In this document: in pieces, positions 19,094 to 26,766 of the stretch | How positions within the stretch are numbered: the stretch's first letter is position 1 | Layout: the number at the start of each line of letters is the position of its first letter | From: Blautia sp. | GTDB lineage: Bacteria > Bacillota > Clostridia > Lachnospirales > Lachnospiraceae | Assembly: GCA_017475035.1 (NCBI GenBank) | Contig: JAFVGK010000087.1 | Coordinates: 30,630-94,629 of the forward strand | Direction of reading: 5' to 3' | DNA length: 64,000 bases | Notes under the pieces: model-generated | What the model saw: the letters and a program-made list of their open reading frames with translations, nothing else | The model's database searches: none | What the model was told of the DNA's origin: nothing | Program-made: the position numbers and the translations under genes

Positions 19094-19196
19094 TATGGTA
19101 TGCGCACGAATTTACTGTGAAATCATGCCGCTTGCAGCGGCGTAAATTCGACGCAGTAAACGAATCAAAACGCAGGCTTTCTATTCGTTTACCATA
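19094..19196. repeat. Dispersed palindromic repeat family B, copy B1
   Basis: A 103-bp element running from TATGGTATGCGCACGAAT to ATTCGTTTACCATA. The outer ends pair as TATGGTA/TACCATA. Internally GTAAACGAAT pairs with ATTCGTTTAC, and GCCGCTTGCAGCGGC is a hairpin. Copies B2 (29,096) and B3 (47,636) are about 90% alike by eye. A fragment lies at 23,067, and TGGTAAACGAATGCCGCAGG recurs at about 37,727. Confidence 0.75.
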
Positions 19197-19343
19197 CGTA
19201 CACAATGGTTCATTTTCAAAGATTATACTCCGTTGCCTCTCAGGTTTCAAGATTTCATCATTTCTTCCGGTTCTTTTAAGTAAATTTTAGGTCATGCCCG
19301 TATACTCTCTGAAGCAGATCAGAATACCTGATGAACACAGACG

Positions 19344-19435
19344 GATTTTGCTGCTTTGGCAGCCTAACTGCCGAAGCGGCAAAATCATCATCCGAAGACA
19401 TTGCGTCAACGTACAAAACTTCGTTTCAGGAGGAT
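19344..19435 (+). promoter_or_regulatory. Leader repeat family C, copy C1 (hairpin plus ribosome-binding site)
   Basis: GATTTTGCTGCTTTGGCAG pairs with CTGCCGAAGCGGCAAAATC to form a strong hairpin. It is followed by a conserved single-stranded stretch with CATCCGAAGACATTG, ACAAAACTTCGTT and then AGGAGG for the gene at 19,441. Similar blocks precede the genes at 24,587, 46,272 (minus) and 57,461. CGAAG and CTTCG could form an alternative stem close to the ribosome site. Confidence 0.65.
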
Positions 19436-19440
19436 GTGTG

Positions 19441-19974
19441 ATGATTAGAAAAAAAGTAATCTATTGCCTGGCATGCGGGACATGCTGCGTCTTTCTTGCT
19501 TATGGGCTTCTGGTGCAGGCGCTCCGCGGAAGCGAGTCGGCTCAGGCAGCCGGTATCGACTGGGTGCTGGAAGCGCCTGCTTCCGCAGATGCTTCCATGG
19601 AACAGCAGGCTGCAGATGGGCAGACCGGTAAACTGCTCCCCGAAAGCAATTCGGATGAAACGGTTCCGGAAAGCATAGCGGATCAGACGATTCCGAAAGG
19701 CAGCGTGGATCAGGCGGTTCAAGAAAACACAGCGGATCAGACGATTCCGGAAAGCAACGTGGATCAGACGCTTCCGGAAAACACAGCAGATCAGATGATT
19801 CCGGAAGACAATGCGGATGAGACAATCTCTGAAAATGGCCTCAATGACCGGACACCAGACAGCGAAGCAGGAGCGCCGGATTCTTTCTATGCAGACGATG
19901 CGGGATACAGCCGACACGGAAAACAGCACGGCAGAAATGAAGGAAACGGCGGAAAGCATGGAAGGGGGTTTTAA
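19441..19974 (+). CDS. Membrane-anchored or secreted 9-residue-repeat protein, first gene of the reductase cluster
   Basis: A 177-residue protein without a recognised family. Residues ~5-27 form one hydrophobic segment (VIYCLACGTCCVFLAYGLLV) that could be a signal anchor and contains four cysteines. Residues ~75-145 hold about eight imperfect 9-residue repeats of the type ENTADQTIP/ESNVDQTLP, very acidic, probably a spacer. The C-terminus is rich in His and Gly (SRHGKQHGRNEGNGGKHGRGF), which may bind metal. The start at 19,441 has AGGAGG upstream within leader C1. The stop lies one base before the next ATG, so it is the head of the operon and probably works with the dehydratase-like proteins at the membrane. 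The role is inferred from position only. Confidence 0.6.
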   Translation: MIRKKVIYCLACGTCCVFLAYGLLVQALRGSESAQAAGIDWVLEAPASADASMEQQAADGQTGKLLPESNSDETVPESIADQTIPKGSVDQAVQENTADQTIPESNVDQTLPENTADQMIPEDNADETISENGLNDRTPDSEAGAPDSFYADDAGYSRHGKQHGRNEGNGGKHGRGF

Positions 19975-19975
19975 C

Positions 19976-21256
19976 ATGAAAAAACTGGAAGAGGAAATCC
20001 GTTCCGTCCTGGAAAAAGCCCTTGGGGAAAACTGCAGATTCCCTGAAGCCGAATGGTTTCTCTATGAGCTTGCATGGTTTTTCAGTGAAGAACATTTAAA
20101 AACCGCCAGACCACGCCTGATTGTTCTCGGAGAAGATTTTCCCCAGGAGCTCGCTCTCGCGTTCTGTCCGGATTGCTGGTTTATCCTGGGAGGGAGCACA
20201 CAGACAACGCACTGGTCAGACTCTCTGCTGCCAAGGGACACAGACCCTGTCAGCCGCTCTGCCTGTGGATGGCTTTTGAATCAGGAATTTCACTTAGCCG
20301 AAAAAGCGCTGGTTGTCATGATGCTCTCCTCCGACAACCGCAAAAAGCTTGCCGGCTTATTCAGGCGCAAGGGAATCAAAGTTGCGGCAGCGGATATGCC
20401 CCCTCAGTTTCAGTCAGCGGCGTCTCAAAAAGCCTGGACAGAGGAAATTCTGCGCATCGCCGGCCAGATACAGGACCATACCGGGATGAAGCTCACCACA
20501 CAGCGCTTAAAAGCGGCCATCAAAGAAAAAGCTGTCATACGTGAGGCTGTTTCAGATTTCAAAACAGCTGTCTGGGAAAACCCCTCGTGTATGTCTCCTG
20601 CCCTGCGCGATATCATATTGGAAAGTGTATGGTATACAGAGGATAAAAAGGCCTGGGTTTCCCACCTGCGGGAACTGACACGGCAAATCAGATCTTCATC
20701 ATCCCTCCCTATGGAAGAAGCCCGTTGTCCCTGGATCCTGCTGGCAGGTTCCCCTGTTATTTTTCCCAACGAAAAGCTGCCCCTTCTTCTTGAAGCTTCG
20801 GGTTTATTCCTGGCGGACAGGGCGGACGCCGTCATGCTGCAGTTCTATACCTCCGGCAGTGCCATGGCGGACAGGGTCGAGGACCTTGTCAGTGAAACAG
20901 CGGCGAAACGCCTGCCCTGGGAGGTTTCGGGAGCCTGGACGAATAACAACGGGCTGTTAAAAGCAATAGAAAACAGGCTGGAGCGGCTTCCCATCGACGG
21001 AATTGTGTACCATGTTTTAAAAGGACAGATCGAATATGATTTTGAACTGCCGAAAATCGAACGGCTGGCATCATTGTATCACATTCCTCTCATCCGCCTG
21101 GAAACCGACTATCAGCAGCAGGATGTGGAACAGCTTCGGATCCGTCTGGAAGCGTTTTCGGAAATGCTCCGACAGGCAAAACAGGGAAGCACGCCGAGGA
21201 AGGAACCGGAAATACTCCCAAAGCCGGTTCCGGAAAGGAAAAGGTTTGAACAATGA
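19976..21256 (+). CDS. 2-hydroxyacyl-CoA dehydratase subunit-like (HgdB/YjiM) paralogue lacking cluster cysteines
   Basis: A 426-residue protein homologous to the product at 23,141: shared segments are LAGSPVIFPNEKLPLLLEASG, IDGIVYHVLKGQIEYDFELP and IPLIRLETDYQQQDVEQLRIR. These belong to the HgdB family of Fe-S dehydratases and reductases. However, the cysteines that bind the cluster in the other copy are all replaced: HVLKGQ instead of HVLRGC, LADRADAV instead of GADETCM, and RDTDP instead of RDACP. It therefore probably carries no Fe-S cluster and may act as a structural or substrate-binding partner. The start has AAGGGGG upstream; its stop overlaps the next start (ATGA). Confidence 0.75.
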   Translation: MKKLEEEIRSVLEKALGENCRFPEAEWFLYELAWFFSEEHLKTARPRLIVLGEDFPQELALAFCPDCWFILGGSTQTTHWSDSLLPRDTDPVSRSACGWLLNQEFHLAEKALVVMMLSSDNRKKLAGLFRRKGIKVAAADMPPQFQSAASQKAWTEEILRIAGQIQDHTGMKLTTQRLKAAIKEKAVIREAVSDFKTAVWENPSCMSPALRDIILESVWYTEDKKAWVSHLRELTRQIRSSSSLPMEEARCPWILLAGSPVIFPNEKLPLLLEASGLFLADRADAVMLQFYTSGSAMADRVEDLVSETAAKRLPWEVSGAWTNNNGLLKAIENRLERLPIDGIVYHVLKGQIEYDFELPKIERLASLYHIPLIRLETDYQQQDVEQLRIRLEAFSEMLRQAKQGSTPRKEPEILPKPVPERKRFEQ

Positions 21257-22968
21257 AAAAAATACCCGGAACATTATGGATCACCGCGCTGGTTTTGTTC
21301 GTCCTGGCGTTTTTTGCGGCGGATATTCCTTTTTATGTATTCCAGGCTCCATTGGAACGGGCTTCCCTTCATTCGTCCTATGACGGACTGCCTCTGACTT
21401 TCTCTTATGAAGGAGATAACCTGACTCTGCATGGTGCCTCTTCAGATGTGACGGTCTACGGCCTGACCTCAGAAGGAATCGCCCGGATTCCAGACGGGGA
21501 ATCCTCCTCTTTCCCCGAAAGCAGCCTTGGCACTCTGGCTGCCGTCCGCGCCGGATACAGTCAGGATACGGATGGGGACGGAATAGAAGAAATCATCACG
21601 GAGGCGGCAAAAACAGACATGGAATTTACACAGGAGCATGTATCCGGAGGAAACGCCTTTCTGGATGAAAGAATTCCATTTGAAGTCTCGATGACGGATC
21701 GCAGCACGTTTCATTTCACCCTTCACTGCCTTCCCCTTGCAGACACCTCGATCACGGCAATCCTGCCGGATCAGAGGGAAATCAGCCTGACGACAGATAA
21801 AAACGGCAGTTCCGGTCTGCTGAAATTAAATGAATTCCGTCAGGGCGTAACCTTCGTGTACCGGCCGGATACGAGCCACACCTTCCGCTTTTTCTATCTC
21901 TGGGAGGACAACACCGTTTTCTCCCTGCGGTGGATGCAGGCCATGATGCCGTTTACCATGATCCTCTGCATCACGCTCCTTGCCATCCTTCTGGATGTTT
22001 TTCTTCGGAAACGTCTTTATGTCAGAAACAGCTATCCCGAAGCACAGGTGAAGGTATCTCATTTCGGCGAATCAAAGCCTCATCTGCATTTTGGCTTTGA
22101 AATGATCCGATGGATCGTGATGCTTGCAAGCTTTATCCTGCTGATCTGGGGAGGAAGGATCCTGGGCAGCACGTTTTCCTCCTTTCGCCTGCCCATCCTG
22201 GCATGTCCCTATAACATGGACCAGGGTGCCGGCGCGGGCTGTTATCTTTTCAGCCATGTCGAGGAACTGTTCGCCTCGGATGTGAAAGAAATCCTGTGGT
22301 TTGCAGGAAGCTTTGCCGTGTGCGCTTTCTTATTCGGCCGTCTGCTGTGCGGCTTCGTGTGTCCGCTCGGTTTCGTCCAGGATGTCATGCATGAGCTTCG
22401 GCAGCAATTCCACACGGAAGGAGTCGCCTTAAACGAAAAGCTCTATGCCTCCCTTCGTTTCATCAAATGGATCATGCTGCTGCTTTTCCTGGGCATCGGA
22501 CTGATCGGCGGAAATTTCTGCGATTTCTGTCCTGCCATCACGCTATCCCCGGCGCTTGCCGGTTTCAAAACCAGCGTTTATTTCAGCGGATTCATGATGA
22601 CAGCGGTACTCGTCAGCGGATTTTTTAAGCGAAGGTGCTTCTGCAATATCTGTCCCATGGGTTATCTCCTTGGTCTTCCTCATAAAATCTCTCTGGTCAG
22701 GCTGAAAAAAGACGCCATTGCCTGCACGGAATGCGGAGCCTGTTACGAGGTCTGCCCTATGGGGATCAAATCAATTTTTACAATCCGGGAAGGGAAAAAC
22801 GAACAGGCAATCGATGTCACCACTGCCGACTGCATACTCTGCGGAGCCTGCATCCGCTGCTGTCCGGAAGATCACGCCTTATACATGACGGTATGCGGCA
22901 AGGAAATCTATACCGCGTCACGTATGCGGTTTCTCGAGAATAACACGGCTGCTTCGTCCAAAGCCTGA
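21253..22968 (+). CDS. NapH/NosR-type membrane polyferredoxin with extracytoplasmic domain
   Basis: A 571-residue integral membrane iron-sulfur protein. A first transmembrane helix (~8-28) leads to an extracytoplasmic domain (~30-225) with a Ca-binding-like DTDGDGIEEI. More helices follow at about 228-250 and 284-303. Typical NapH/NosR cysteine motifs come next: CGFVCPLGFVQD, NFCDFCPA and CFCNICPMGYLLG. Two cytoplasmic 4Fe-4S ferredoxin motifs end the protein (CTECGACYEVCP and CILCGACIRCCP). Such proteins pass electrons between the membrane and soluble redox enzymes. Overlap with the preceding gene and the cluster context suggest that it feeds electrons to the activator at 24,587. Confidence 0.8.
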   Translation: MKKIPGTLWITALVLFVLAFFAADIPFYVFQAPLERASLHSSYDGLPLTFSYEGDNLTLHGASSDVTVYGLTSEGIARIPDGESSSFPESSLGTLAAVRAGYSQDTDGDGIEEIITEAAKTDMEFTQEHVSGGNAFLDERIPFEVSMTDRSTFHFTLHCLPLADTSITAILPDQREISLTTDKNGSSGLLKLNEFRQGVTFVYRPDTSHTFRFFYLWEDNTVFSLRWMQAMMPFTMILCITLLAILLDVFLRKRLYVRNSYPEAQVKVSHFGESKPHLHFGFEMIRWIVMLASFILLIWGGRILGSTFSSFRLPILACPYNMDQGAGAGCYLFSHVEELFASDVKEILWFAGSFAVCAFLFGRLLCGFVCPLGFVQDVMHELRQQFHTEGVALNEKLYASLRFIKWIMLLLFLGIGLIGGNFCDFCPAITLSPALAGFKTSVYFSGFMMTAVLVSGFFKRRCFCNICPMGYLLGLPHKISLVRLKKDAIACTECGACYEVCPMGIKSIFTIREGKNEQAIDVTTADCILCGACIRCCPEDHALYMTVCGKEIYTASRMRFLENNTAASSKA

Positions 22969-23066
22969 TCTGGGGGATCGGAGCGCTTCAAAACGTAACC
23001 GCTCCCGCGGTTGACATCATGCGGTCTGACATAATGTGGTCAGACATAATGTTGTCAGACTTACAG

Positions 23067-23112
23067 TATGCGCACGAATGAACTGCATCAGGCTTTTGTC
23101 GATGCAATCATG
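23067..23112. repeat. Fused fragments of repeat families B and A
   Basis: TATGCGCACGAATGAACTGC (left end of B) runs into CATCAGGCTTTTGTCGATGC (right end of A). The join shows that copies of the two families have recombined or inserted into each other, inside the operon. A short TCAGACATAATG-type direct repeat precedes it at 23,025-23,060. Confidence 0.6.
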
Positions 23113-23140
23113 AAATAAATATCAAGTAAGTAAGGAAGGA

Positions 23141-24430
23141 ATGAAGGAACGAAATATGACGGAATATGACCAGAACAGAATCCTGTCCCGGCAGCAGGAA
23201 CGCTTTGACAGAAAAGGAATTTCCCTGACCGCAAAAATGCTGCGGCAGATCAGGGAGCTGACCCATATGCCCGCTTCACTGGAACCTTTTTTGAATACCC
23301 TGGAACAGATCTTCGCTCTTCGCCGGGACGTACAGCGTCCCCGGGGCGTTCCCACGATAGGAACCTATTGTGTCATGGTTCCGCCGGAAATTATTTACGC
23401 CCAGGGAGCCATGCCGGTAAAGCTGTGCAGCGGCAGCTATACTGCCTTCGGCATCGGTGACGACAAGGCGCCCAGAGATGCCTGCCCACTGGTTAAGGCA
23501 GTTATGGGGTTTGAAGAAATAGATATTATGCCGGTATATCAGAACTGTGCCTTAATGGCCATCCCGGTCACCTGTGACTGTAAAAAGAAATTAGCCGGCT
23601 GGCTGCTGGAACGACGCCCCACCTCGATCCTTCACGTTCCATCAAACAGGGAATCTGACGCCGATATGGAACAGTTCACGGAAGAGCTTTACAGCTTCAG
23701 CCGCCAGCTGTCCCGAATCACCGGTATAGAGCTTACCTATTCGAATCTGGTCAAAGCCTGCCGTATGACCTCCGACGCACAGGTCCAGCTTTCCCGATTC
23801 ATTTCGCTCCGCAGAAAGCATCCCCTGATCATCAAAGGCACTTTTTCCATGGCTGTCATGAACGCCATAAGCTATACCTGGCTGCCGGACTGGACCAGAC
23901 AGCTCTCGGATTTAAATGATGAACTGGAAGTTCTCATTCAGAAAAAAGAAATGGCGGTAAAGGAAAACCAGCCCAGGATTCTGCTGACCGGTTCTCCTGT
24001 AGTATTTCCGAATTTCAAGCTTCCCTTGTTGATCGAAAGCATGGGCGGTCTGTTAGGCGCGGATGAAACCTGTATGGGTGAACGCGGCTTCTATGATCCT
24101 CCTGCGGTGGTTGATCAGACGATCGATGGAATGATGAGAGCCTTCTCCAACCGTTCCACCCGGCCCTGTACCTGCCCGACCTTTACGGACAATGACCGCC
24201 GCATCTACAGGATCCGGCAGCTGATCCGGGACTATCGGATCCAGGGCGTCGTTTACCATGTGCTGAGGGGCTGCCTTGTATATGATTATGAGTATGCCGC
24301 TCTGGAAGAGGAAATGGGAAAGCTGGGCATTCCGATCATCCGGGTGGAGACAGATTATAACGAAGAAGATGTAGAACAATTACGGATCCGGATTGAAGCT
24401 TTTATAGAGCTGATCAAGTATAAAATATGA
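23141..24430 (+). CDS. HgdB/YjiM-type Fe-S reductase subunit with intact cysteines (2-hydroxyacyl-CoA dehydratase family)
   Basis: A 429-residue member of the 2-hydroxyacyl-CoA dehydratase/benzoyl-CoA reductase/double-cubane-cluster family. Cysteines in family positions are Cys77 (GTYCVMVPPE), Cys96 (VKLCSGSY), Cys115 (DACPLVK), Cys136, Cys145 and Cys147 (TCDCKKK), then one in GADETCMGERG and one in HVLRGCLVYDYEY, plus RPCTCPTF. The single-subunit layout resembles YjiM or double-cubane proteins more than the fermentative dehydratases, and no CoA-transferase or acyl-CoA dehydrogenase accompanies it. The start at 23,141 has AAGG nearby; MTEYDQ at 23,156 is an alternative. The activator is the next gene. 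Confidence 0.82.
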   Translation: MKERNMTEYDQNRILSRQQERFDRKGISLTAKMLRQIRELTHMPASLEPFLNTLEQIFALRRDVQRPRGVPTIGTYCVMVPPEIIYAQGAMPVKLCSGSYTAFGIGDDKAPRDACPLVKAVMGFEEIDIMPVYQNCALMAIPVTCDCKKKLAGWLLERRPTSILHVPSNRESDADMEQFTEELYSFSRQLSRITGIELTYSNLVKACRMTSDAQVQLSRFISLRRKHPLIIKGTFSMAVMNAISYTWLPDWTRQLSDLNDELEVLIQKKEMAVKENQPRILLTGSPVVFPNFKLPLLIESMGGLLGADETCMGERGFYDPPAVVDQTIDGMMRAFSNRSTRPCTCPTFTDNDRRIYRIRQLIRDYRIQGVVYHVLRGCLVYDYEYAALEEEMGKLGIPIIRVETDYNEEDVEQLRIRIEAFIELIKYKI

Positions 24431-24479
24431 AACGGGCTTTTGTCGATGCAGACATGATACAGAAAAAGAGATTGATTTT

Positions 24480-24577
24480 ATTGCTGCGGAAGCTCAACTG
24501 CCGAAGCGGCAAAATCTTCATATGAAGACATCATATGAAGATTTTGAGGCAACGCACAAAACTTCGTTCCCAGGAGG
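24480..24577 (+). promoter_or_regulatory. Leader repeat family C, copy C2
   Basis: TTGCTGCGGAAGCTCAACTG and CCGAAGCGGCAAAATC form the C hairpin, followed by an internal palindrome CTTCATATGAAG repeated twice, then ACGCACAAAACTTCGTT and AGGAGG for the activator. A family A right end lies just before it at 24,432-24,459. Confidence 0.65.
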
Positions 24578-24586
24578 ATAATCATT

Positions 24587-25375
24587 ATGAGCATATATGC
24601 AGGATTAGACGGCGGCTCTACATATCTGAAGGCTGCCTTGATCGACCATACAGGACATGTTGTGGATACCGGCGTCAGGGCTACGGGAATCAATAACAAC
24701 GAGACGGCCAGGGTACTTCTGGAACAGCTCTGCCAAAGAAACGGCGTGAGCCATATCGATTATATCATGGCGACCGGTTACAGCAGGAAAATACTGGAAG
24801 CGGCGGATGACGATGTGAGTGAAATCACAGCCCACGCATACGGTGTGCGCATCACAGCGCCCGGTGACTTTCATCCCGGACTGATCGTGGATATCGGAGG
24901 CCAGGACAGCAAAGTCATTTACCTGGACAGCCAGTATCATGTCAGAAATTTCACCATGAATGATAAATGCGCCGCTGGAACCGGAAAGTTTATGGAGGTC
25001 ATCGCTCAGATCCTGGAGACAACCATCGACCAGGTCGGTCCCATCTCTCTCACAAGCAAGGCGCCCTGTGACATAAACAGTACCTGTGTCGTTTTTGCCC
25101 AATCCGAGGTGATTTCCCTTGTCGCCAGAAAATATGACCGGCGGGATATCCTGGCCGGCATGCATGCGTCCATGGCCAGGAGAATTGTAAAAATGATCCG
25201 GAAAAGCGAGATGAACGGAGATATTCTGATGACCGGAGGCGGCGCGCTGAACATCGGCCTTCGCCAGGCTTTTGAAGACGAGTTGATGCGGGATGTTTTT
25301 GTCGCCTCTCACCCTCAGTTCAACGGGGCGATCGGTGCGGCATTCATCGCAAGCGAAAGGAGACGGGCCGCATGA
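24587..25375 (+). CDS. ATP-dependent activator (HgdC/YjiL type, BcrAD/BadFG family)
   Basis: A 262-residue ASKHA-fold ATPase that donates low-potential electrons to its partner by ATP-driven conformational change. GLDGGSTYLKA (phosphate 1), DIGGQDSK (phosphate 2) and MTGGGALN (adenosine) are present. The cysteines that bind the single bridging 4Fe-4S cluster of the homodimer are Cys128 in NDKCAAGTGKF and Cys167 in NSTCVVFAQSEV. The length is typical of HgdC and YjiL. Partner candidates are the cysteine-bearing product of 23,141 and the cysteine-less paralogue of 19,976. It overlaps the next gene by four bases. Confidence 0.93.
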   Translation: MSIYAGLDGGSTYLKAALIDHTGHVVDTGVRATGINNNETARVLLEQLCQRNGVSHIDYIMATGYSRKILEAADDDVSEITAHAYGVRITAPGDFHPGLIVDIGGQDSKVIYLDSQYHVRNFTMNDKCAAGTGKFMEVIAQILETTIDQVGPISLTSKAPCDINSTCVVFAQSEVISLVARKYDRRDILAGMHASMARRIVKMIRKSEMNGDILMTGGGALNIGLRQAFEDELMRDVFVASHPQFNGAIGAAFIASERRRAA

Positions 25376-26019
25376 TGTTATCTCAGGCATTATTATCTGC
25401 CGCAGCAGCAGGAGTCGGCTGCGGTTCCGGCTGCGGTTCCGCGGCTTCCGCTTTTCTGGCAACCTATATTTTATCCGAAGGCAGGAGACTCCGGGATTCT
25501 TTCCTGCAGGTCGCCGTGTTTTATTTCGGCAAGATGCTGGCCATACTGTCTGTATGTATCAGCGGAGCAGCCATCGGCAAGGTTCTTGTCAATGACAGCG
25601 GCATTTTTTCCGGCATTCCATTGGGAAAGCTGGTAAGCGCCGTCATCCTCCTGGCCGGCCTCTGGCTGCTCCTGGACTGGGTCAAAGAGCGCAGAGGATG
25701 TTCCGGCTGTCATCACTGTCCATCCACGTCCAGGATTATGCCCACATTTTCCGTAGGACTGGCCTATGGCTTCTCTCCCTGCGCGCCTCTGATGATGGTG
25801 CTGGGATATTCCGTTCTTCTTTCGGTTCCGGAAGCACTGATCCTTGGAATCGTATTTTCCCTGGCTTCCTCCCTGATTCCCGCGCTTCTCACTCTGACGA
25901 TCGCAGGCGTCCTGTCCGCCAATATCTCTGCTCAGCTGGGAAAATATCTTCCCTGGTTCCGGCTGGCAGTCTATATTTTTTATCTCATTGCCGGAATTAC
26001 AGGAGTGCTATTTCTCTGA
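25372..26019 (+). CDS. DsbD/CcdA-like (UreH/SafE-type) membrane protein
   Basis: A 215-residue membrane protein with about six hydrophobic helices. Cysteines lie in the first helix (GVGCGSGCGSAAS) and in the fourth (YGFSPCAPLMM), the pattern of DsbD/CcdA thiol-electron carriers. A cysteine and histidine patch (CSGCHHC) in the loop at about residue 115-122 could bind metal or a cluster. The family moves reducing equivalents or sulfur/metal species across the membrane. It overlaps the activator gene by four bases, so a role in maintaining the redox system is likely; whether it carries electrons or a substrate is unknown. Confidence 0.7.
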   Translation: MMLSQALLSAAAAGVGCGSGCGSAASAFLATYILSEGRRLRDSFLQVAVFYFGKMLAILSVCISGAAIGKVLVNDSGIFSGIPLGKLVSAVILLAGLWLLLDWVKERRGCSGCHHCPSTSRIMPTFSVGLAYGFSPCAPLMMVLGYSVLLSVPEALILGIVFSLASSLIPALLTLTIAGVLSANISAQLGKYLPWFRLAVYIFYLIAGITGVLFL

Positions 26020-26085
26020 TCTTCTGGTATACTGTTATGGGAGATTTCAATACGAAACAGCCTGTGAAAAAGGAATTTGTGAATT

Positions 26086-26766
26086 ATGAAAATATTGTTT
26101 GCCGAAGACGATCGTGATTTAAGCAATGCAGTCAAAACGCTGCTGGAACGGAACGGATATCAGGTAGATGCGATCTGCGACGGGGAAGAAGCCCTCTCTT
26201 ATGCCTTAGCCGACGCCTATGACGGCATCATTCTTGACTGGATGATGCCGGAAAAAGACGGCGTGACGGTATTAAAGCTGCTTCGTAAAAAGGGTCTTTC
26301 GATCCCCTGTCTGCTTCTCACTGCCCGGGATGCCGTAGAAGACAGGGTAACAGGTCTGGATGCAGGGGCGGATGATTATCTGCCAAAACCCTTCAATGCC
26401 AATGAGCTTCTCGCCAGGATTCGGGCGATGCTGCGCCGACGGGAATCATACGTCCCGGATATTGCCTCGTTTGAAGACCTTTCTTTAGACAAAGGGAAAA
26501 ATGAACTCCGCTGCAAAGACAAACTGGTCCGCCTCACAGGAAAAAGCTACCTGCTCATGGAACTGTTCATCGAAAACCCGCGGATCATTTTTTCCGTGCA
26601 GCAGCTGATGGATAAGGTCTGGGGCTGGGACGCCGATGCGGAAAGCAGCGTTGTATGGGTAAATATCTCCACGCTGAGAAAAAAACTGACGGAACTGGAT
26701 TCCGACACCGAAATCCGGATGCACCGAGGGACAGGATACTCCCTGGAAAAAAGAGATAGAATATGA
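26086..26766 (+). CDS. OmpR-family response regulator
   Basis: A 226-residue two-domain regulator. The receiver domain shows the acidic pocket (FAEDDRD), the phospho-Asp in IILDWMMPEKDG, and the Lys in DDYLPKPFNANEL. The C-terminal winged helix has LTGKSYLLMELF and HRGTGYSL. It follows the DsbD-like gene by about 66 bases and overlaps the kinase start by four bases. The likely role is control of its own operon in answer to the kinase. Confidence 0.92.
   Translation: MKILFAEDDRDLSNAVKTLLERNGYQVDAICDGEEALSYALADAYDGIILDWMMPEKDGVTVLKLLRKKGLSIPCLLLTARDAVEDRVTGLDAGADDYLPKPFNANELLARIRAMLRRRESYVPDIASFEDLSLDKGKNELRCKDKLVRLTGKSYLLMELFIENPRIIFSVQQLMDKVWGWDADAESSVVWVNISTLRKKLTELDSDTEIRMHRGTGYSLEKRDRI

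Noticed and set aside
19094-19196. Family B as a CRISPR or attachment site
   Set aside because: Copies are single and far apart, with no spacer pattern and no integrase nearby.
19426-19977. Minus-strand open frames with repeated CFPE/FRNR-like residues
   Set aside because: They are the complement of the 27-bp repeats in the plus-strand gene; the repetition is inherited from it.
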